A stretch of 64,000 nt of DNA, taken from Photobacterium atrarenae. GTDB lineage: Bacteria > Pseudomonadota > Gammaproteobacteria > Enterobacterales > Vibrionaceae. This document shows positions 1 through 9,749 of the stretch, piece after piece. The position numbers and the translations under genes were made by a program. Each line of letters opens with the position of its first letter. Position 1 is the stretch's first letter. Location: NCBI RefSeq assembly GCF_024380015.1, contig NZ_CP101508.1, forward strand, positions 806,001-870,000. The letters are read 5' to 3'. The notes beneath the pieces are model-generated. The model was not told where the DNA came from. It saw nothing but the letters and a program-made list of their open reading frames with translations, and did not search any database.

Positions 1-1
1 T

Positions 2-97
2 AAAACCCGGATGCAGATCTGCGATAGCGGTGAAGTGACCCTGATAGTCGATGGCCGGGTGATTAATGTCGGCGCCCTGGCGAAATACGTCTATTAA
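2..97 (+). CDS. C-terminal end of an unidentified gene (partial)
   Basis: An open frame runs from the window edge to a TAA at 95-97 and encodes 31 residues ending in ALAKYVY. The segment has the alternating hydrophobic pattern of a beta-rich C-terminus, but it is too short to identify. It converges with smrB, and a 10-bp inverted repeat lies between the two stop codons, which fits the end of a real gene. Nothing else can be said without the upstream sequence. Confidence 0.45.
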   Translation, partial: KTRMQICDSGEVTLIVDGRVINVGALAKYVY

Positions 98-120
98 TCT
101 TTGGGTGGCACATTAAGAGA

Positions 121-155
121 AAGCGGCGAGCTGCACCGGGTACAACTCGCCGCTT
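121..155. terminator. inverted repeat between convergent genes
   Basis: AAGCGGCGAG (121-130) pairs perfectly with CTCGCCGCTT (146-155) around a 15-nt loop. It lies between the stop of the leftmost partial gene and the stop of smrB. No strong T-run follows on either strand, so termination is probable from position rather than proven. Confidence 0.5.
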
Positions 156-176
156 GAATCCAGCTATCCGGCGCAA

Positions 177-707
177 CTAGCGCTCGGGAATATCAATCAG
201 CACCAGCAGGGCGCCGTCACCGCCAAACTCGAGTGGTGCCTGGTGAAAGGCCATCACATCCGGATGCTGGGCCAGCCACTGCGGTGCTTTTTGCTTCAGG
301 ATGTGCTTGCCGATGCCGTGCATCACACAGGCACAGGCAACATTTTCCTTGATACAGGCGGCAATCATCGCCGCCAGCTCGCGCTTGGCCTCCCGCTGGG
401 TCATGCCGTGCATATCCAGGTACATATCGGGTACGTATACGCCGCGGCGCAGCTTTTTCACTTCATATTTTGATACCCCGGTACGGGCATACTGGGTTGG
501 CCCGTGCTCATCCAGATGGGGTTCGAATTCATCAGAAAAGTAAAATTCGTGGTTCTGGGACTCTTTTTCTGACACTTTGGGGCGATTCGCCTTCGGGCTC
601 TGTCGGCGCGGCGCGATTATGGTATCATGCGACAACTTTTTTACGCCCTTAACCGCATCCTGAAAGAGTGCCAGTTCATCTTCCAGGGTCAGATCTTTTT
701 TACTCAT
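177..707 (-). CDS. smrB: SmrB, Smr-domain endonuclease of ribosome rescue
   Basis: The 176-residue protein has a basic, low-complexity N-terminal part and a C-terminal Smr domain from about residue 95. The two Smr signatures are visible: DMHG at residues 98-101 (usually DLHG) and HGIG at 130-133, followed by a GDGALLVLI strand. In Escherichia coli, SmrB is recruited to collided ribosomes and cleaves the mRNA between them; that role is transferred by homology. Length matches the family. The gene is divergent from prmB, the usual arrangement in related genomes, and the two starts are about 50 bases apart, so their promoters must overlap. Confidence 0.93.
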   Translation of the reverse strand: MSKKDLTLEDELALFQDAVKGVKKLSHDTIIAPRRQSPKANRPKVSEKESQNHEFYFSDEFEPHLDEHGPTQYARTGVSKYEVKKLRRGVYVPDMYLDMHGMTQREAKRELAAMIAACIKENVACACVMHGIGKHILKQKAPQWLAQHPDVMAFHQAPLEFGGDGALLVLIDIPER

Positions 708-760
708 AATGAAATTCCAACAACTCTATAGCGGTATTGTAGCGTCATTCGGAGGCTATT

Positions 761-1693
761 TTGGATAAGATTTTTGTCGACGAGGCTGTCAACGAACTTC
801 ATACATTGCAGGACATGCTACGTTGGACGGTTAGCCGTTTCAATGCTGCCGGTCTTTTTTATGGTCACGGGACAGATAACGCCTGGGACGAGGCGGTACA
901 GCTGGTACTGCCAACGCTGTATCTGCCTTTAGATATCCCGTCAGAAGTGCGTTTTTCCCGCCTGACCAGCAGTGAGCGCCTGCGTATTGTTGAGCGGGTG
1001 ATCCGCCGGATCAATGAGCGGACACCGGTCGCGTACCTGACCAACAAGGCCTGGTTCTGCGGCTTGGAATTCTTCGTCGACGAGCGGGTGTTGGTGCCAC
1101 GCTCTCCGATCGGGGAGCTGATTGAGAATGGCTTCGAACCGTTCCTTGCGGAGCCGCCAACCCGGATCATGGATTTGTGTACCGGCTCTGGTTGTATCGG
1201 CATCGCTTGTGCCCATGCGTTCCCGGACGCCGAAGTGGACATCGTCGATATCTCGACTGATGCGCTGGCGGTGGCCGAGCAGAACATTCATGATCACGGG
1301 CTGGAGCAGCAGGTGATCCCGCTGCGCTCGGATCTGCTGCGCGATGTACCAAAAGATCAATATGACTTGATCGTCTCCAACCCCCCATATGTGGATCAGG
1401 AAGACATGGACAGCCTGCCGGATGAGTTCCGCCATGAGCCGGAGCTGGGTCTGGCAGCCGGAAGCGATGGTCTGAAGCTGGTGCGCCGGATCCTGGCCAA
1501 CGCCCCGGATTACCTGAAAGAGAACGGGGTGCTGATCTGTGAGGTGGGCAACTCCATGGTTCACATGGAAGAGCAGTACCCGAACATTCCATTTACCTGG
1601 ATTGAGTTTGAAAACGGTGGCCACGGTGTATTCATGATGACCCGTGAGCAGCTGGTGGCTTGCCAGGATGAATTTAAGCTGTATCGCGATTAA
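761..1693 (+). CDS. prmB: PrmB, ribosomal protein L3 glutamine methyltransferase
   Basis: This 310-residue class I SAM-dependent methyltransferase modifies the amide of a glutamine in ribosomal protein L3. An N-terminal helical region is followed by the Rossmann fold, with the SAM-binding motif [11 protein letters not shown] near residues 138-148 and the catalytic NPPY at 207-210 that marks N5-glutamine methyltransferases. The start is a TTG at 761, supported by GGAGG about 6 nt upstream; no better ATG is available without losing conserved sequence. PrmC is the main alternative, but the length and the pairing with smrB favour PrmB. Confidence 0.94.
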   Translation: MDKIFVDEAVNELHTLQDMLRWTVSRFNAAGLFYGHGTDNAWDEAVQLVLPTLYLPLDIPSEVRFSRLTSSERLRIVERVIRRINERTPVAYLTNKAWFCGLEFFVDERVLVPRSPIGELIENGFEPFLAEPPTRIMDLCTGSGCIGIACAHAFPDAEVDIVDISTDALAVAEQNIHDHGLEQQVIPLRSDLLRDVPKDQYDLIVSNPPYVDQEDMDSLPDEFRHEPELGLAAGSDGLKLVRRILANAPDYLKENGVLICEVGNSMVHMEEQYPNIPFTWIEFENGGHGVFMMTREQLVACQDEFKLYRD

Positions 1694-1713
1694 GCAATAC
1701 GATGGCTATGAAA

Positions 1714-1746
1714 ACAAAAAACCGAAGCGCAGGCTTCGGTTTTTTG
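1714..1746. terminator. bidirectional terminator, prmB / queC
   Basis: ACCGAAGC (1721-1728) pairs with GCTTCGGT (1733-1740) around a GCAG loop. A-rich sequence lies on the left and a T-run on the right, so it works as an intrinsic terminator in both directions between convergent prmB and queC. Confidence 0.9.
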
Positions 1747-1788
1747 ATGGTTTTAGCGGCAGCTTTTGCATCATCCGACGGCGGAGAT

Positions 1789-2487
1789 TCAGGCCTTCGC
1801 TTGCTGTTGTTTGGCAACCAGCTCGGCCATGATCTCTGATTGATTTTTAAGGTAATCTTCCAGCCCGGCGCGGCGCAGATCGCAAGACGGGCAGTCGCCG
1901 CAGCCGTCACCAATCACACCATTGTAGCAAGTCAGGGTTTTTTCCCGGACAAAATTCAGCTTGCCGTATTGATCGGCCAGCGCCCAGGTTTCGGCTTTGT
2001 TGAGCCACATCAGCGGGGTGGCGATGTGGAGCGATCGATCCATTCCCAGCACCAGCGACTGGTTGAGGGATTTGACGAACGCATCGCGGCAGTCCGGGTA
2101 GCCGGAGAAGTCGGTTTCGCATACCCCGGTGATCACCGTATCGGCCCCGATTTGGTAAGCGTAAATGCCCGCCAGGGTCAGAAACAGAATATTGCGGCCC
2201 GGGACAAATGAATTCGGCAGGCCGTTGTCCTGGAGTTCATGGGAAACGGGAATGTTGTCACGGGTCAGGGAGCTGATCGCCAGCTCATTGAGCAGACCGA
2301 CATCCATCACCTTGTGGGCAGCAACACCCAGCTCGCGGCAAATCGACTCGGCGACTTCAATTTCCAGCTTGTGCCGCTGGCCATAATCGAAGGTGAGACA
2401 GTGGACTTCATCAAACTGGGCCATCGCCTGGATCAGGCAGGTGGTGGAATCCTGGCCGCCACTAAAAACCACTACGGCTTTACGCAT
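1789..2487 (-). CDS. queC: QueC, 7-cyano-7-deazaguanine synthase
   Basis: QueC converts 7-carboxy-7-deazaguanine to preQ0 with ATP and ammonia on the route to queuosine. The 232-residue protein opens with the PP-loop motif SGGQDST (residues 9-15). Near the C-terminus it has the four zinc-binding cysteines C187, C196, C199 and C202 in the CGDCPSC region. The length is normal for the family. The leader (2488-2704) was inspected for a preQ1 riboswitch and none was convincing; it contains an inverted repeat CCGGCGG/CCGCCGG at 2572-2593 of unknown role. Confidence 0.95.
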   Translation of the reverse strand: MRKAVVVFSGGQDSTTCLIQAMAQFDEVHCLTFDYGQRHKLEIEVAESICRELGVAAHKVMDVGLLNELAISSLTRDNIPVSHELQDNGLPNSFVPGRNILFLTLAGIYAYQIGADTVITGVCETDFSGYPDCRDAFVKSLNQSLVLGMDRSLHIATPLMWLNKAETWALADQYGKLNFVREKTLTCYNGVIGDGCGDCPSCDLRRAGLEDYLKNQSEIMAELVAKQQQAKA

Positions 2488-2647
2488 CGTTAAATTTCCT
2501 GTGTTGTTGCCGCATACCGCTCAAAAAGACGGGTATTACCGAAAAACAGTCGGTGGCATAAATCTTTGATACCGGCGGCAGGTTCTCCGCCGGCAGGGCA
2601 ATGCTACCGCAGAGTGGCAGGAGAAGAAAGGCTGACAAAACAGCGAA

Positions 2648-2670
2648 GGGCCACCGGGATCCGGTGGCCC
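2648..2670 (-). terminator. hairpin downstream of the cysteine desulfhydrase-like gene
   Basis: GGGCCACCGG (2648-2657) pairs perfectly with CCGGTGGCCC (2661-2670) around a 3-nt loop, 35 bases past the stop of the minus-strand PLP-enzyme gene. A short TTTT lies a few bases beyond it on that strand, so this is a plausible intrinsic terminator. Confidence 0.65.
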
Positions 2671-2704
2671 TGAATATGGGGGGAGGTCAAGAAAACGGGC
2701 GTGC

Positions 2705-3769
2705 TTACAACGTGCCGGTTTGCTCAAAGGTTTCCAGCTGGCTGAGATAAGGGGCAATATCGCCGATGTTGTCGCGGACCCACTGGGTGTCGAAGTAGGT
2801 ATCGAGGTAGCGCTCGCCGCTGTCGCACAGCAAGGTGACAATCGAGCCGGTTTCGCCACGGGCTTTCATTTCGCTGGCCAGCTGCAACACGCCGTACAGG
2901 TTGGTGCCGGTGGAGGCGCCGGCTTTGCGCCCGAGCAGTTTTTCCAGCCAGTGGACGGTGGCAATACTGGCGGCATCCGGGATGGTGCGCATCTCATCGA
3001 CTACATCGGGGATAAAGCTCGGCTCGACCCGCGGGCGGCCGATGCCTTCAATCCGGCTACAGGCCGGGCTGGTCAGGGCAGGATCGCGCGACTTGTAGTA
3101 GTCATGGAACACTGAGTTTTCCGGATCGACCACACACAGGCTGGTGGCATGCATCTGGTAGCGAATGTAGCGGCCGATGGTGGCGGAGGTGCCGCCGGTG
3201 CCCGGGCTCATCACAATCCAGGTCGGGATTGGGTGGGCTTCCAGTTTCATCTGCTCGAAAATACTGTTGGCAATATTGTTGTTGCCGCGCCAGTCGGTCG
3301 CGCGCTCGGCGTAGGTGAACTGGTCCATATAGTGGCCCCCCAGCTCTTTCGCTAGCCGCCGGGACTCGTCATAGATTGCGCCCGGGCTGTCGACAAAATG
3401 GGCGCGGCCGCCGTAGAACTCGATTTGCTCGATTTTCTTGCGGGCGGTTTTGCGCGGCACTACGGCAATAAACGGCAGGCCCAGCATCCGGGCAAAGTAG
3501 GCTTCAGATACCGCAGTGCTGCCGGAGGAGGACTCGATGATCGGGGTGTCTTTGCCGATCCAGCCATTACACAGAGCATACAGAAACAGCGAGCGGGCCA
3601 GGCGGTGCTTGAGGCTGCCGGTCGGGTGGGTGCTTTCATCCTTGAGGTAGATGTCAATGCCATTCAGGCTCGGCAAGTCGAGCTTGATCAAATGAGTATC
3701 GGCAGAGCGCTGGTAGTCTGCTTCAATGGTTCGGATTGCATGATTAATCCACTGTTGATCATGGCACAT
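2705..3769 (-). CDS. PLP-dependent cysteine synthase family enzyme, probable L-cysteine desulfhydrase
   Basis: The 354-residue protein has a fold-type II PLP enzyme sequence. The PLP lysine is K54 in [10 protein letters not shown], followed by a substrate loop with ESSSGSTAV and a phosphate-binding GTGGTSA. It resembles the cysteine synthase family branch whose members degrade cysteine to sulfide, pyruvate and ammonia. The start was set at ATG 3769, preceded by AAGGTGA; an upstream ATG at 3823 would add 18 non-conserved residues. It is divergent from an Lrp-type regulator, an arrangement known for cysteine-inducible detoxification genes, so cysteine is the likely inducer. The exact reaction is inferred, not shown. 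Confidence 0.82.
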   Translation of the reverse strand: MCHDQQWINHAIRTIEADYQRSADTHLIKLDLPSLNGIDIYLKDESTHPTGSLKHRLARSLFLYALCNGWIGKDTPIIESSSGSTAVSEAYFARMLGLPFIAVVPRKTARKKIEQIEFYGGRAHFVDSPGAIYDESRRLAKELGGHYMDQFTYAERATDWRGNNNIANSIFEQMKLEAHPIPTWIVMSPGTGGTSATIGRYIRYQMHATSLCVVDPENSVFHDYYKSRDPALTSPACSRIEGIGRPRVEPSFIPDVVDEMRTIPDAASIATVHWLEKLLGRKAGASTGTNLYGVLQLASEMKARGETGSIVTLLCDSGERYLDTYFDTQWVRDNIGDIAPYLSQLETFEQTGTL

Positions 3770-3931
3770 GAGGTCACCTTCAGGGTTCGGCTGCGTGGGA
3801 GAAACAGGGCAGCAGGTTTTCATTGATAGGGAACATAGTAATCGAAGCTGGCGAAAAAACTTTGCTTTATTTGCTTTATCTTTTCTAAAATGGAGAAAAT
3901 TTTTCTACATTTATAACTGATGGGGAAATAC

Positions 3932-4393
3932 ATGGCACAGCTGGATCATACCGACAAAGCGCTGCTGCGGTTATTGCAGCAAGATGCGACGATTTCACTG
4001 GCTGAACTTGCCGAGGCGGTGAACCTGACCACCACTCCTTGCTGGAAGCGGCTCAAGCGGCTGGAGGAAAGCGGGATCCTGCGCCAGCGGGTGGCGCTGC
4101 TCGATCCGGTCAAGCTGGGGCTGGCCTTTACCGCGTTTGTCCAAATCAAAACCAGTAATCATTCGAAAGAGTGGTATCACGGTTTTGCCGAAACCGTGGT
4201 TGAGTTTCCGGAAGTGATGGAGTTTTACCGTATGGCCGGTGAGTACGACTACATGATGAAAGTGCAGGTCGCGGATATGGCGGCTTTTGATTTGTTTTAC
4301 AAAAAACTGGTCAACAGTATCGAAGGGCTGACCAATGTGACCTCGACATTTGCCATGGAGTCGCTGAAATATACAACTGCGTTACCCCTTTGA
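3932..4393 (+). CDS. Lrp/AsnC-family transcriptional regulator (DecR-like)
   Basis: The 153-residue protein has an N-terminal winged helix (about residues 5-60, including [20 protein letters not shown]) and a C-terminal RAM ligand-binding domain. The start was set at ATG 3932 behind GGGGA rather than the in-frame ATG at 3920. It sits between a divergent cysteine desulfhydrase-like gene and mdlA-mdlB. In E. coli the cysteine-responsive regulator DecR (YbaO) also precedes mdlA-mdlB. It therefore probably senses cysteine and activates the divergent gene; the AT-rich gap 3770-3931 would hold its operator. Ligand and targets are inferred. Confidence 0.88.
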   Translation: MAQLDHTDKALLRLLQQDATISLAELAEAVNLTTTPCWKRLKRLEESGILRQRVALLDPVKLGLAFTAFVQIKTSNHSKEWYHGFAETVVEFPEVMEFYRMAGEYDYMMKVQVADMAAFDLFYKKLVNSIEGLTNVTSTFAMESLKYTTALPL

Positions 4394-4679
4394 AATACTG
4401 TATAAAAAAGCATGTCCGCTCAGTTTTATAAAATAGTACGGATGATTTCTTTGTATTCTCAGGAATTGCATTCTACTTCTTTGATTATCAGGTTGTTTTT
4501 CAGATAATAGTCCGGTGTCCAACCCTTTTCGTGACCCTGCCGGACCTGGCTCCGGGGCGCTTCTCGTCTGAAGCGGCGTCACATCTTCCGTTGTTTGCAG
4601 GGCAATTGCTGCTCTGACTCACTTTGATTCATCATAATTGATAGATAAATGATGGCTTGCCTGTTTCTGTGGAGGGATT

Positions 4680-6422
4680 ATGCAGATTTTCTGGCAGCTG
4701 AGATGGTATTTTCGCCAACAGTGGCGCCGTTATGGCGGAGCGATTGCTATCTTGGTTCTGGTTTCGTTATTTGAGCTGTTGCCGCCGCGGGCAATCGGCT
4801 GGATCGTCGATGGCGTGGTGGCCGGGACGATGCAGCTGCCGCAGATGCTCGCTTGGCTGGCTGGCCTGGCCGGCCTGTGGTTCGGGGTGTATTTACTGCG
4901 CATTGTGTGGCGGGTCTGGCTGTTCGGCGCGGCTGCCGAGCTGGGGACGGTGCTGCGTAACCGGCTCTACCGTCACTTTTCTTCTCATCCGCCGATCTTC
5001 TTCGAGCGCTATAAAACCGGCGATCTGATGGCGCGCTCGACCAACGATGTCAACGCGGTGGTGATGACGGCCGGGGAGGGGGTGCTCACCGCGGCCGATT
5101 CGCTGATCACCGGGATCGCTGTCCTGCTGGTGATGACGACTATGCTGAGCTGGGAGCTGACGGTGCTGGCCTTGTTGCCGATGCCGCTGATGGCGTTGGC
5201 GGTGTTTCGCTTTGGTCGCCAGCTCCATACCTGCTTTGCCAAATCGCAGGCGGCTTTTTCAGATCTGACCGAAAAGACTCAGGAATCCCTCAACGGGGTT
5301 CGGATGATCCGGGCCTTTGGTCTGGAGCAGCGTCAGCAGGCGGATTTTGCCACTGTGGTGGATCAGGTCGGGGAGAAAAACCTGGCGGTGGAGAAAGTCG
5401 ATGCCAAGTTTGATCCGGTGATCCAGCTGACTATCGGGATGTCCTTTTTCCTCAGCGTGGCCGGGGGCGGCTACATGGTATCGCAGGGCCGGTTGACCCT
5501 GGGGGATCTGACCGCCTTTGTCCTGTACCAGGGCCTGATGATTTGGCCGATGCTGGCGATGGCCTGGCTGTTTAATATTCTGGAGCGCGGCTCTGCGGCC
5601 TGGGACCGGTTGCAGCATATCTTTGATGAATCGCCGGAGATTGTGAGTGGCGAAACGCAGTTGGAAGCGACAGGTCAGTCACTGACGGTCGACATTCACC
5701 AGTTCTGCTGGCGCGGCCAGAGTCATCCGGCCCTGAGCGAGGTGCAGTTTACGCTTCAACCCGGCATGCTGCTCGGCCTCGCCGGGCCGATCGGCAGCGG
5801 CAAGTCGACCCTGATGTCGCTGCTGCTGCGTCAGCAGGAGCTGGCGCAAGGCAGTATCTTTTATGGCGGCGTCAGTATTCTTGAGGCGGATCTCAACCAG
5901 TGGCGCAGCCGCTTTGCGGTGGTGAGTCAGGCACCGTTCCTGTTCTCCCGCTCGGTTGCCGACAACATTGCGCTGGGGAAACCTGATGCGTCGATGGCGG
6001 AGATCCGCGAAGCAGCACGTGCGGCTTGCATTGATGACGACATCTGCCAGTTCCCGGCCGGGTATGACACCCTGGTCGGCGAAAAGGGGATCACCTTATC
6101 CGGCGGTCAGAAACAACGTATCGCGATTGCCCGCGCCTTGCTGCTTGGGGCAGAAATTCTGGTGCTGGATGATGCGCTGTCGGCGGTTGACGGCAAAACC
6201 GAGCACCAGATCCTGACCAACCTGCGGCGGCAGAAACAGCAAACCGTGATTGTGATTGCTCACCGTCTGACGGCAATGGAGCAGGCCGATACCATCCTGG
6301 TGCTGCAACATGGCCGGATCGCCGAGCGGGGCAACCACGCAGAGTTACTGGCTGCCGGGCGCTGGTATAGCGAAATGTATCAATATCAGAAACTGGAACG
6401 TGTCATCGAGGGGGCGCAATGA
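4680..6422 (+). CDS. mdlA: MdlA/SmdA-type ABC exporter half-transporter
   Basis: This 580-residue half transporter has an N-terminal six-helix exporter domain (about 1-320) and a C-terminal ATPase. Walker A is GPIGSGKST near residue 368, the signature LSGGQKQR near 473, and Walker B VLDDALSAVD near 495. The Walker B catalytic glutamate position is an aspartate (LDD), as in E. coli MdlA, so this subunit probably supplies the degenerate site of a heterodimer with MdlB. Its stop overlaps the mdlB start (ATGA), indicating translational coupling. GGAGGG precedes the ATG. The substrate is unknown; the Serratia homologues SmdAB export drugs. Confidence 0.92.
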   Translation: MQIFWQLRWYFRQQWRRYGGAIAILVLVSLFELLPPRAIGWIVDGVVAGTMQLPQMLAWLAGLAGLWFGVYLLRIVWRVWLFGAAAELGTVLRNRLYRHFSSHPPIFFERYKTGDLMARSTNDVNAVVMTAGEGVLTAADSLITGIAVLLVMTTMLSWELTVLALLPMPLMALAVFRFGRQLHTCFAKSQAAFSDLTEKTQESLNGVRMIRAFGLEQRQQADFATVVDQVGEKNLAVEKVDAKFDPVIQLTIGMSFFLSVAGGGYMVSQGRLTLGDLTAFVLYQGLMIWPMLAMAWLFNILERGSAAWDRLQHIFDESPEIVSGETQLEATGQSLTVDIHQFCWRGQSHPALSEVQFTLQPGMLLGLAGPIGSGKSTLMSLLLRQQELAQGSIFYGGVSILEADLNQWRSRFAVVSQAPFLFSRSVADNIALGKPDASMAEIREAARAACIDDDICQFPAGYDTLVGEKGITLSGGQKQRIAIARALLLGAEILVLDDALSAVDGKTEHQILTNLRRQKQQTVIVIAHRLTAMEQADTILVLQHGRIAERGNHAELLAAGRWYSEMYQYQKLERVIEGAQ

Positions 6423-8203
6423 CCGATCATACCATCAATAAGGCCGTGTTGCGGCGGCTGCTTAGCTACGCACTGGATGATCCCAAAAAGCTGGGTTATG
6501 CCATCTTGCTGCTGCTGGTCGCTTCACTCGCTGATGTGTCTGGCCCTTGGCTGATCCAGCACTTTATTGATCATTATATCGCCCGTGATCAGTATCCGCT
6601 GGATATGGTAGCAGGACTGGCGCTGGCCTATGTGGCCCTGATGCTGACGGCGGCCTGGTTTCGCTACAAACAGTCGCTGCAGTTTAACCAGATTGCGATC
6701 AGCGTGGTGCAGCGGGTGCGCAAGCAGCTGTTCGAGCGGATGATCAACCAGCCGTTGTCGGCGTTTGACTATATGCCGACCGGCAAACTGGTATCGCGGA
6801 TCACCAATGATACGGAGTCGATCAAAGACTTTTATGTCTTCGTCATCGGCACCGTACTGAAGAATGTGGTGTTGATCGCCGTGATGCTGGTGGTGATGTG
6901 CCTGCTGAGCCCTAGGCTGGCCGCTGTGGTCGCTGTCTTGCTGCCGGTCGTGATGGCAATCATGGTGATTTACCAGCGCAAAAGTGCCGATGCCTACCGG
7001 ACCATGCGTGATTTGCTGGCCGATATCAATGCCTCGATGAGCGAGTCGATTCAGGGCATGAGCCTGATCCAGCTGATGCGCCAGGAGCAGGCGTTCAGCC
7101 AGCAGTTTTCGGTGCTCACCCGACGTCACCTGGCTTCGCAAATTGGGGTGATGAAGCTTAATGGCCTGCTGTTGCGGCCGTTGATCGACTTTCTATCCGG
7201 GGTGGCCTTGCTATCGCTGGTGGCCCTGTTCGGTGTCAGTGGCACGGAGCTGATCGGGGTCGGGGTGCTGTATGCATTCATCAGTTATCTCGGCCGGGTG
7301 ACCGAGCCGCTGATCGAGCTGACCCAGCAGCTGTCTTTATTGCAGCAGGCCATGGTCGCCAGTGAGCGGATCTTCGGCTTTATCGATGCCAGGCAGCAGG
7401 CATATGGCGATGATACCCGGCCGCTGGCATCCGGCCAGTTGGCTTGCCGCAATGTCTCGTTCAGTTATGACGGTCAGCAATCGGTGCTGGACGGGATTGA
7501 TGTCGAGCTGCCGCATCGTGGCTTCCTGGCGTTGGTTGGTCATACCGGCAGCGGCAAAAGTACGCTGGCGTCGCTGATGATGGGCTTCTATCCGCTGACC
7601 GAGGGAGAGCTGACGCTGGATGGCCGGCCGTTGGCTTCGCTGGCTCAGTCTGTGCTGCGTGAAGGCATCGCTATGGTGCAGCAGGACCCGCATGTTCTCA
7701 GTGATACCGTGCGGGAAAACGTTCGCCTCGGTCGGGCGGTGAGTGATGATGATATCTGGCAGGCACTGGAGAAAGTCGGACTGGCGGGGCAAATCCGCCT
7801 GTATGACGCGGGCTTGGATACCCGGTTGGGGAGCGGCGAAGCCAATTTATCCGCCGGGCAGAAACAGTTGCTGGCACTGGCCCGGGTACTGGTGGCCCGG
7901 CCGAAGATCCTGATCCTCGATGAGGCGACAGCCAATATTGACTCCGGGACCGAGCATCAGATCCAGCAGGCGCTGCAGATATTGCGTCAGGATATGAGTA
8001 TCGTGGTTATTGCCCACCGGCTGTCGACCATCATCGAGGCCGATGAAATACTGGTGCTGAGCCGGGGACAGATCATCGAACGCGGTAATCACCCGCAGCT
8101 GCTGACGCAGCAGGGCCATTATTGGCAGATGTATCAGCTGCAACAGGCTGGTGAGCATTTGCATAAGCTCGAAGAATCGGCAGGCGTGCCGGAGGCGTCA
8201 TAA
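6419..8203 (+). CDS. mdlB: MdlB/SmdB-type ABC exporter half-transporter
   Basis: The 594-residue partner of MdlA has an N-terminal transmembrane domain and a C-terminal ATPase, with Walker A GHTGSGKST near residue 375, signature LSAGQKQL near 477 and Walker B LILDEATAN near 497. Here the catalytic glutamate is present, but the signature reads LSAGQ instead of LSGGQ. The ATPase signature changes are thus divided between the two subunits, the usual mark of an asymmetric heterodimeric exporter. The gene begins inside the mdlA stop codon. In E. coli glnK-amtB follow; here they are absent and tesB comes next. Confidence 0.92.
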   Translation: MTDHTINKAVLRRLLSYALDDPKKLGYAILLLLVASLADVSGPWLIQHFIDHYIARDQYPLDMVAGLALAYVALMLTAAWFRYKQSLQFNQIAISVVQRVRKQLFERMINQPLSAFDYMPTGKLVSRITNDTESIKDFYVFVIGTVLKNVVLIAVMLVVMCLLSPRLAAVVAVLLPVVMAIMVIYQRKSADAYRTMRDLLADINASMSESIQGMSLIQLMRQEQAFSQQFSVLTRRHLASQIGVMKLNGLLLRPLIDFLSGVALLSLVALFGVSGTELIGVGVLYAFISYLGRVTEPLIELTQQLSLLQQAMVASERIFGFIDARQQAYGDDTRPLASGQLACRNVSFSYDGQQSVLDGIDVELPHRGFLALVGHTGSGKSTLASLMMGFYPLTEGELTLDGRPLASLAQSVLREGIAMVQQDPHVLSDTVRENVRLGRAVSDDDIWQALEKVGLAGQIRLYDAGLDTRLGSGEANLSAGQKQLLALARVLVARPKILILDEATANIDSGTEHQIQQALQILRQDMSIVVIAHRLSTIIEADEILVLSRGQIIERGNHPQLLTQQGHYWQMYQLQQAGEHLHKLEESAGVPEAS

Positions 8204-8266
8204 AGTTAACCGTTTGATGACATACCCGGGATGACTGTCACGTATAAATCCCGCCATAGAACTAAA

Positions 8267-8304
8267 CACTGTACAGCAGCCCTGATCCGGGCTGCTGCCA
8301 GTGC
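8267..8304. terminator. long hairpin between mdlB and tesB
   Basis: CAGCAGCCC (8274-8282) pairs with GGGCTGCTG (8289-8297) around TGATCC, and an outer CACTG/CAGTG extends the stem. The position between convergent mdlB and tesB fits a shared terminator, although T-runs are weak. Confidence 0.7.
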
Positions 8305-8308
8305 ATGA

Positions 8309-9169
8309 CTACTTTCTCTGACGCATCAGGCCTTCTTGCACGGCTGAGGCAACCAGCTCGCCGCGCTGGTTGTAGATCTCGCCGCGCACCAGACCCCGTG
8401 AGCCGCTGGCAGACGGACTGTCGATGGCATACAGCAGCCATTCGTCCATCCGGAACGGGCGGTGGAACCACATGGAGTGATCGATGGTTGCGACTTTCAT
8501 GCCCGGTGTCATCAGGGTGACGCCATGGGGATGCAGGGCGGTGACCAGAAATCCCCAGTCGGACGCGTAAGCGAGCACATATTGGTGGATCCGCGGATCA
8601 TCGGGCATCGCGCCGTTGGCCTTGATCCAGAGATACTGGTTGGGCGCTTCGGGTTTGGGAGCCAGCGGGTTGACGGCGGTCACCGGGCGCACCTCAATCG
8701 GGCGCTGTGAGCCGAAGGTCTCAACAGCCTGCTTCGGCAGCTTGTCGGCTATGGCGTGTACCAGTGCCTGCTCAGATTGCAGCGACTCCGGGGGCGGCAC
8801 ATCCGGCATGGTAGACTGGTGGCTCAGGCCGGGCTCTTCGGCCTGGTAAGAGGCGGTGAGATAGAAAATCGGCCGGCCGTACTGGACGGCTTTGACGCGC
8901 CGGGTGCTGAAGCTTCGGCCATCACGCAGGTTTTCAACATCGTAGATGATCGGCTTTTGCGGATCACCCGGGCGCAGGAAGTAACTGTGAAAAGAGTGAA
9001 CCTGGCGGTGCTCGTCTACAGTTTCTTTGGCTGCCGACAGGGATTGACCAATCACCTGGCCGCCATAGACTTGTGGCAGACCCAAATGTTCACTCTGACC
9101 ACGGAATAACCCTTGCTCAAGCTGCTCTAAGTGTAACAGAGTGAGAAGTTCATTCAGTTCTTTACTCAT
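8309..9169 (-). CDS. tesB: TesB, acyl-CoA thioesterase II
   Basis: TesB hydrolyses acyl-CoA to free fatty acid and CoA in the cytosol. The 286-residue protein has two hotdog domains, the same length as E. coli TesB. Visible landmarks are [18 protein letters not shown] and [12 protein letters not shown] in the first domain, and [11 protein letters not shown] with [12 protein letters not shown] in the second. The start was set at ATG 9169, behind GGAG, instead of an ATG six codons upstream. It is divergent from ybaY, as in E. coli. Confidence 0.95.
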   Translation of the reverse strand: MSKELNELLTLLHLEQLEQGLFRGQSEHLGLPQVYGGQVIGQSLSAAKETVDEHRQVHSFHSYFLRPGDPQKPIIYDVENLRDGRSFSTRRVKAVQYGRPIFYLTASYQAEEPGLSHQSTMPDVPPPESLQSEQALVHAIADKLPKQAVETFGSQRPIEVRPVTAVNPLAPKPEAPNQYLWIKANGAMPDDPRIHQYVLAYASDWGFLVTALHPHGVTLMTPGMKVATIDHSMWFHRPFRMDEWLLYAIDSPSASGSRGLVRGEIYNQRGELVASAVQEGLMRQRK

Positions 9170-9291
9170 CGGAGCTCCAAGTTCCATGTTATTATTTACT
9201 GATTTTTACGGATTGTTTGATGTGAATTCAAGTCACGACATCATCTATCTGTAAAATATTCAGTTTGTCTCTAGGTTGAAAGGGGAGAGGA

Positions 9292-9711
9292 ATGAAAAAG
9301 CTTTTTACACTGTTCTCAGCGTTAATCGTGGTTTTGGTGATTTCTGCCTGCACTAATTTAATCCAGCAAAACGCAGATGTCGGAACAGTGGAAGGCACGT
9401 TGGCATATCGTGAAAGAGTGGCCCTGCCGGCCAATGCGCGGATCACCGTGACCTTAGCGGATGTGTCTAAAATGGATGCTCCTGCTGAAGTGATCAGTCA
9501 ACAAACCTTCCTGGCCGACGGCCAGCAAGTGCCGATTGGCTTTCAGCTCGATTTCATGAAAGACCAAATCAAACCCAACCATAGCTATGCGATTAGCGCG
9601 CGGATTGAAGTGGGCGACAAGCTGTACTTTATTACCGATACCCGTAATGCGGTACTGACCGATCCGGCAGTGACCACCAAACTGGATATCATGCTGGTGA
9701 AAACCCGCTGA
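9292..9711 (+). CDS. ybaY: YbaY-like outer-membrane-type lipoprotein
   Basis: The 139-residue protein has a signal peptide ending in a lipobox (VISAC, Cys about residue 20). It is followed by one beta-rich YbaY/YscW-type domain containing the typical VEGTLAYRERVALPANA and VPIGFQLDF segments. It is a predicted lipoprotein of unknown function; the domain is related to pilotin-like proteins. The placement between tesB and atl matches E. coli. AGGGGAGAGG lies just upstream of the ATG. Confidence 0.88.
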   Translation: MKKLFTLFSALIVVLVISACTNLIQQNADVGTVEGTLAYRERVALPANARITVTLADVSKMDAPAEVISQQTFLADGQQVPIGFQLDFMKDQIKPNHSYAISARIEVGDKLYFITDTRNAVLTDPAVTTKLDIMLVKTR

Positions 9712-9749
9712 GTATTTCCGAGCGCTTGCCTATTGACGGTGCAGGCGCT

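Noticed and set aside
2488..2640. possible preQ1 riboswitch before queC
   Set aside because: No match to the type I or II preQ1 patterns could be seen; only an unrelated inverted repeat is present.
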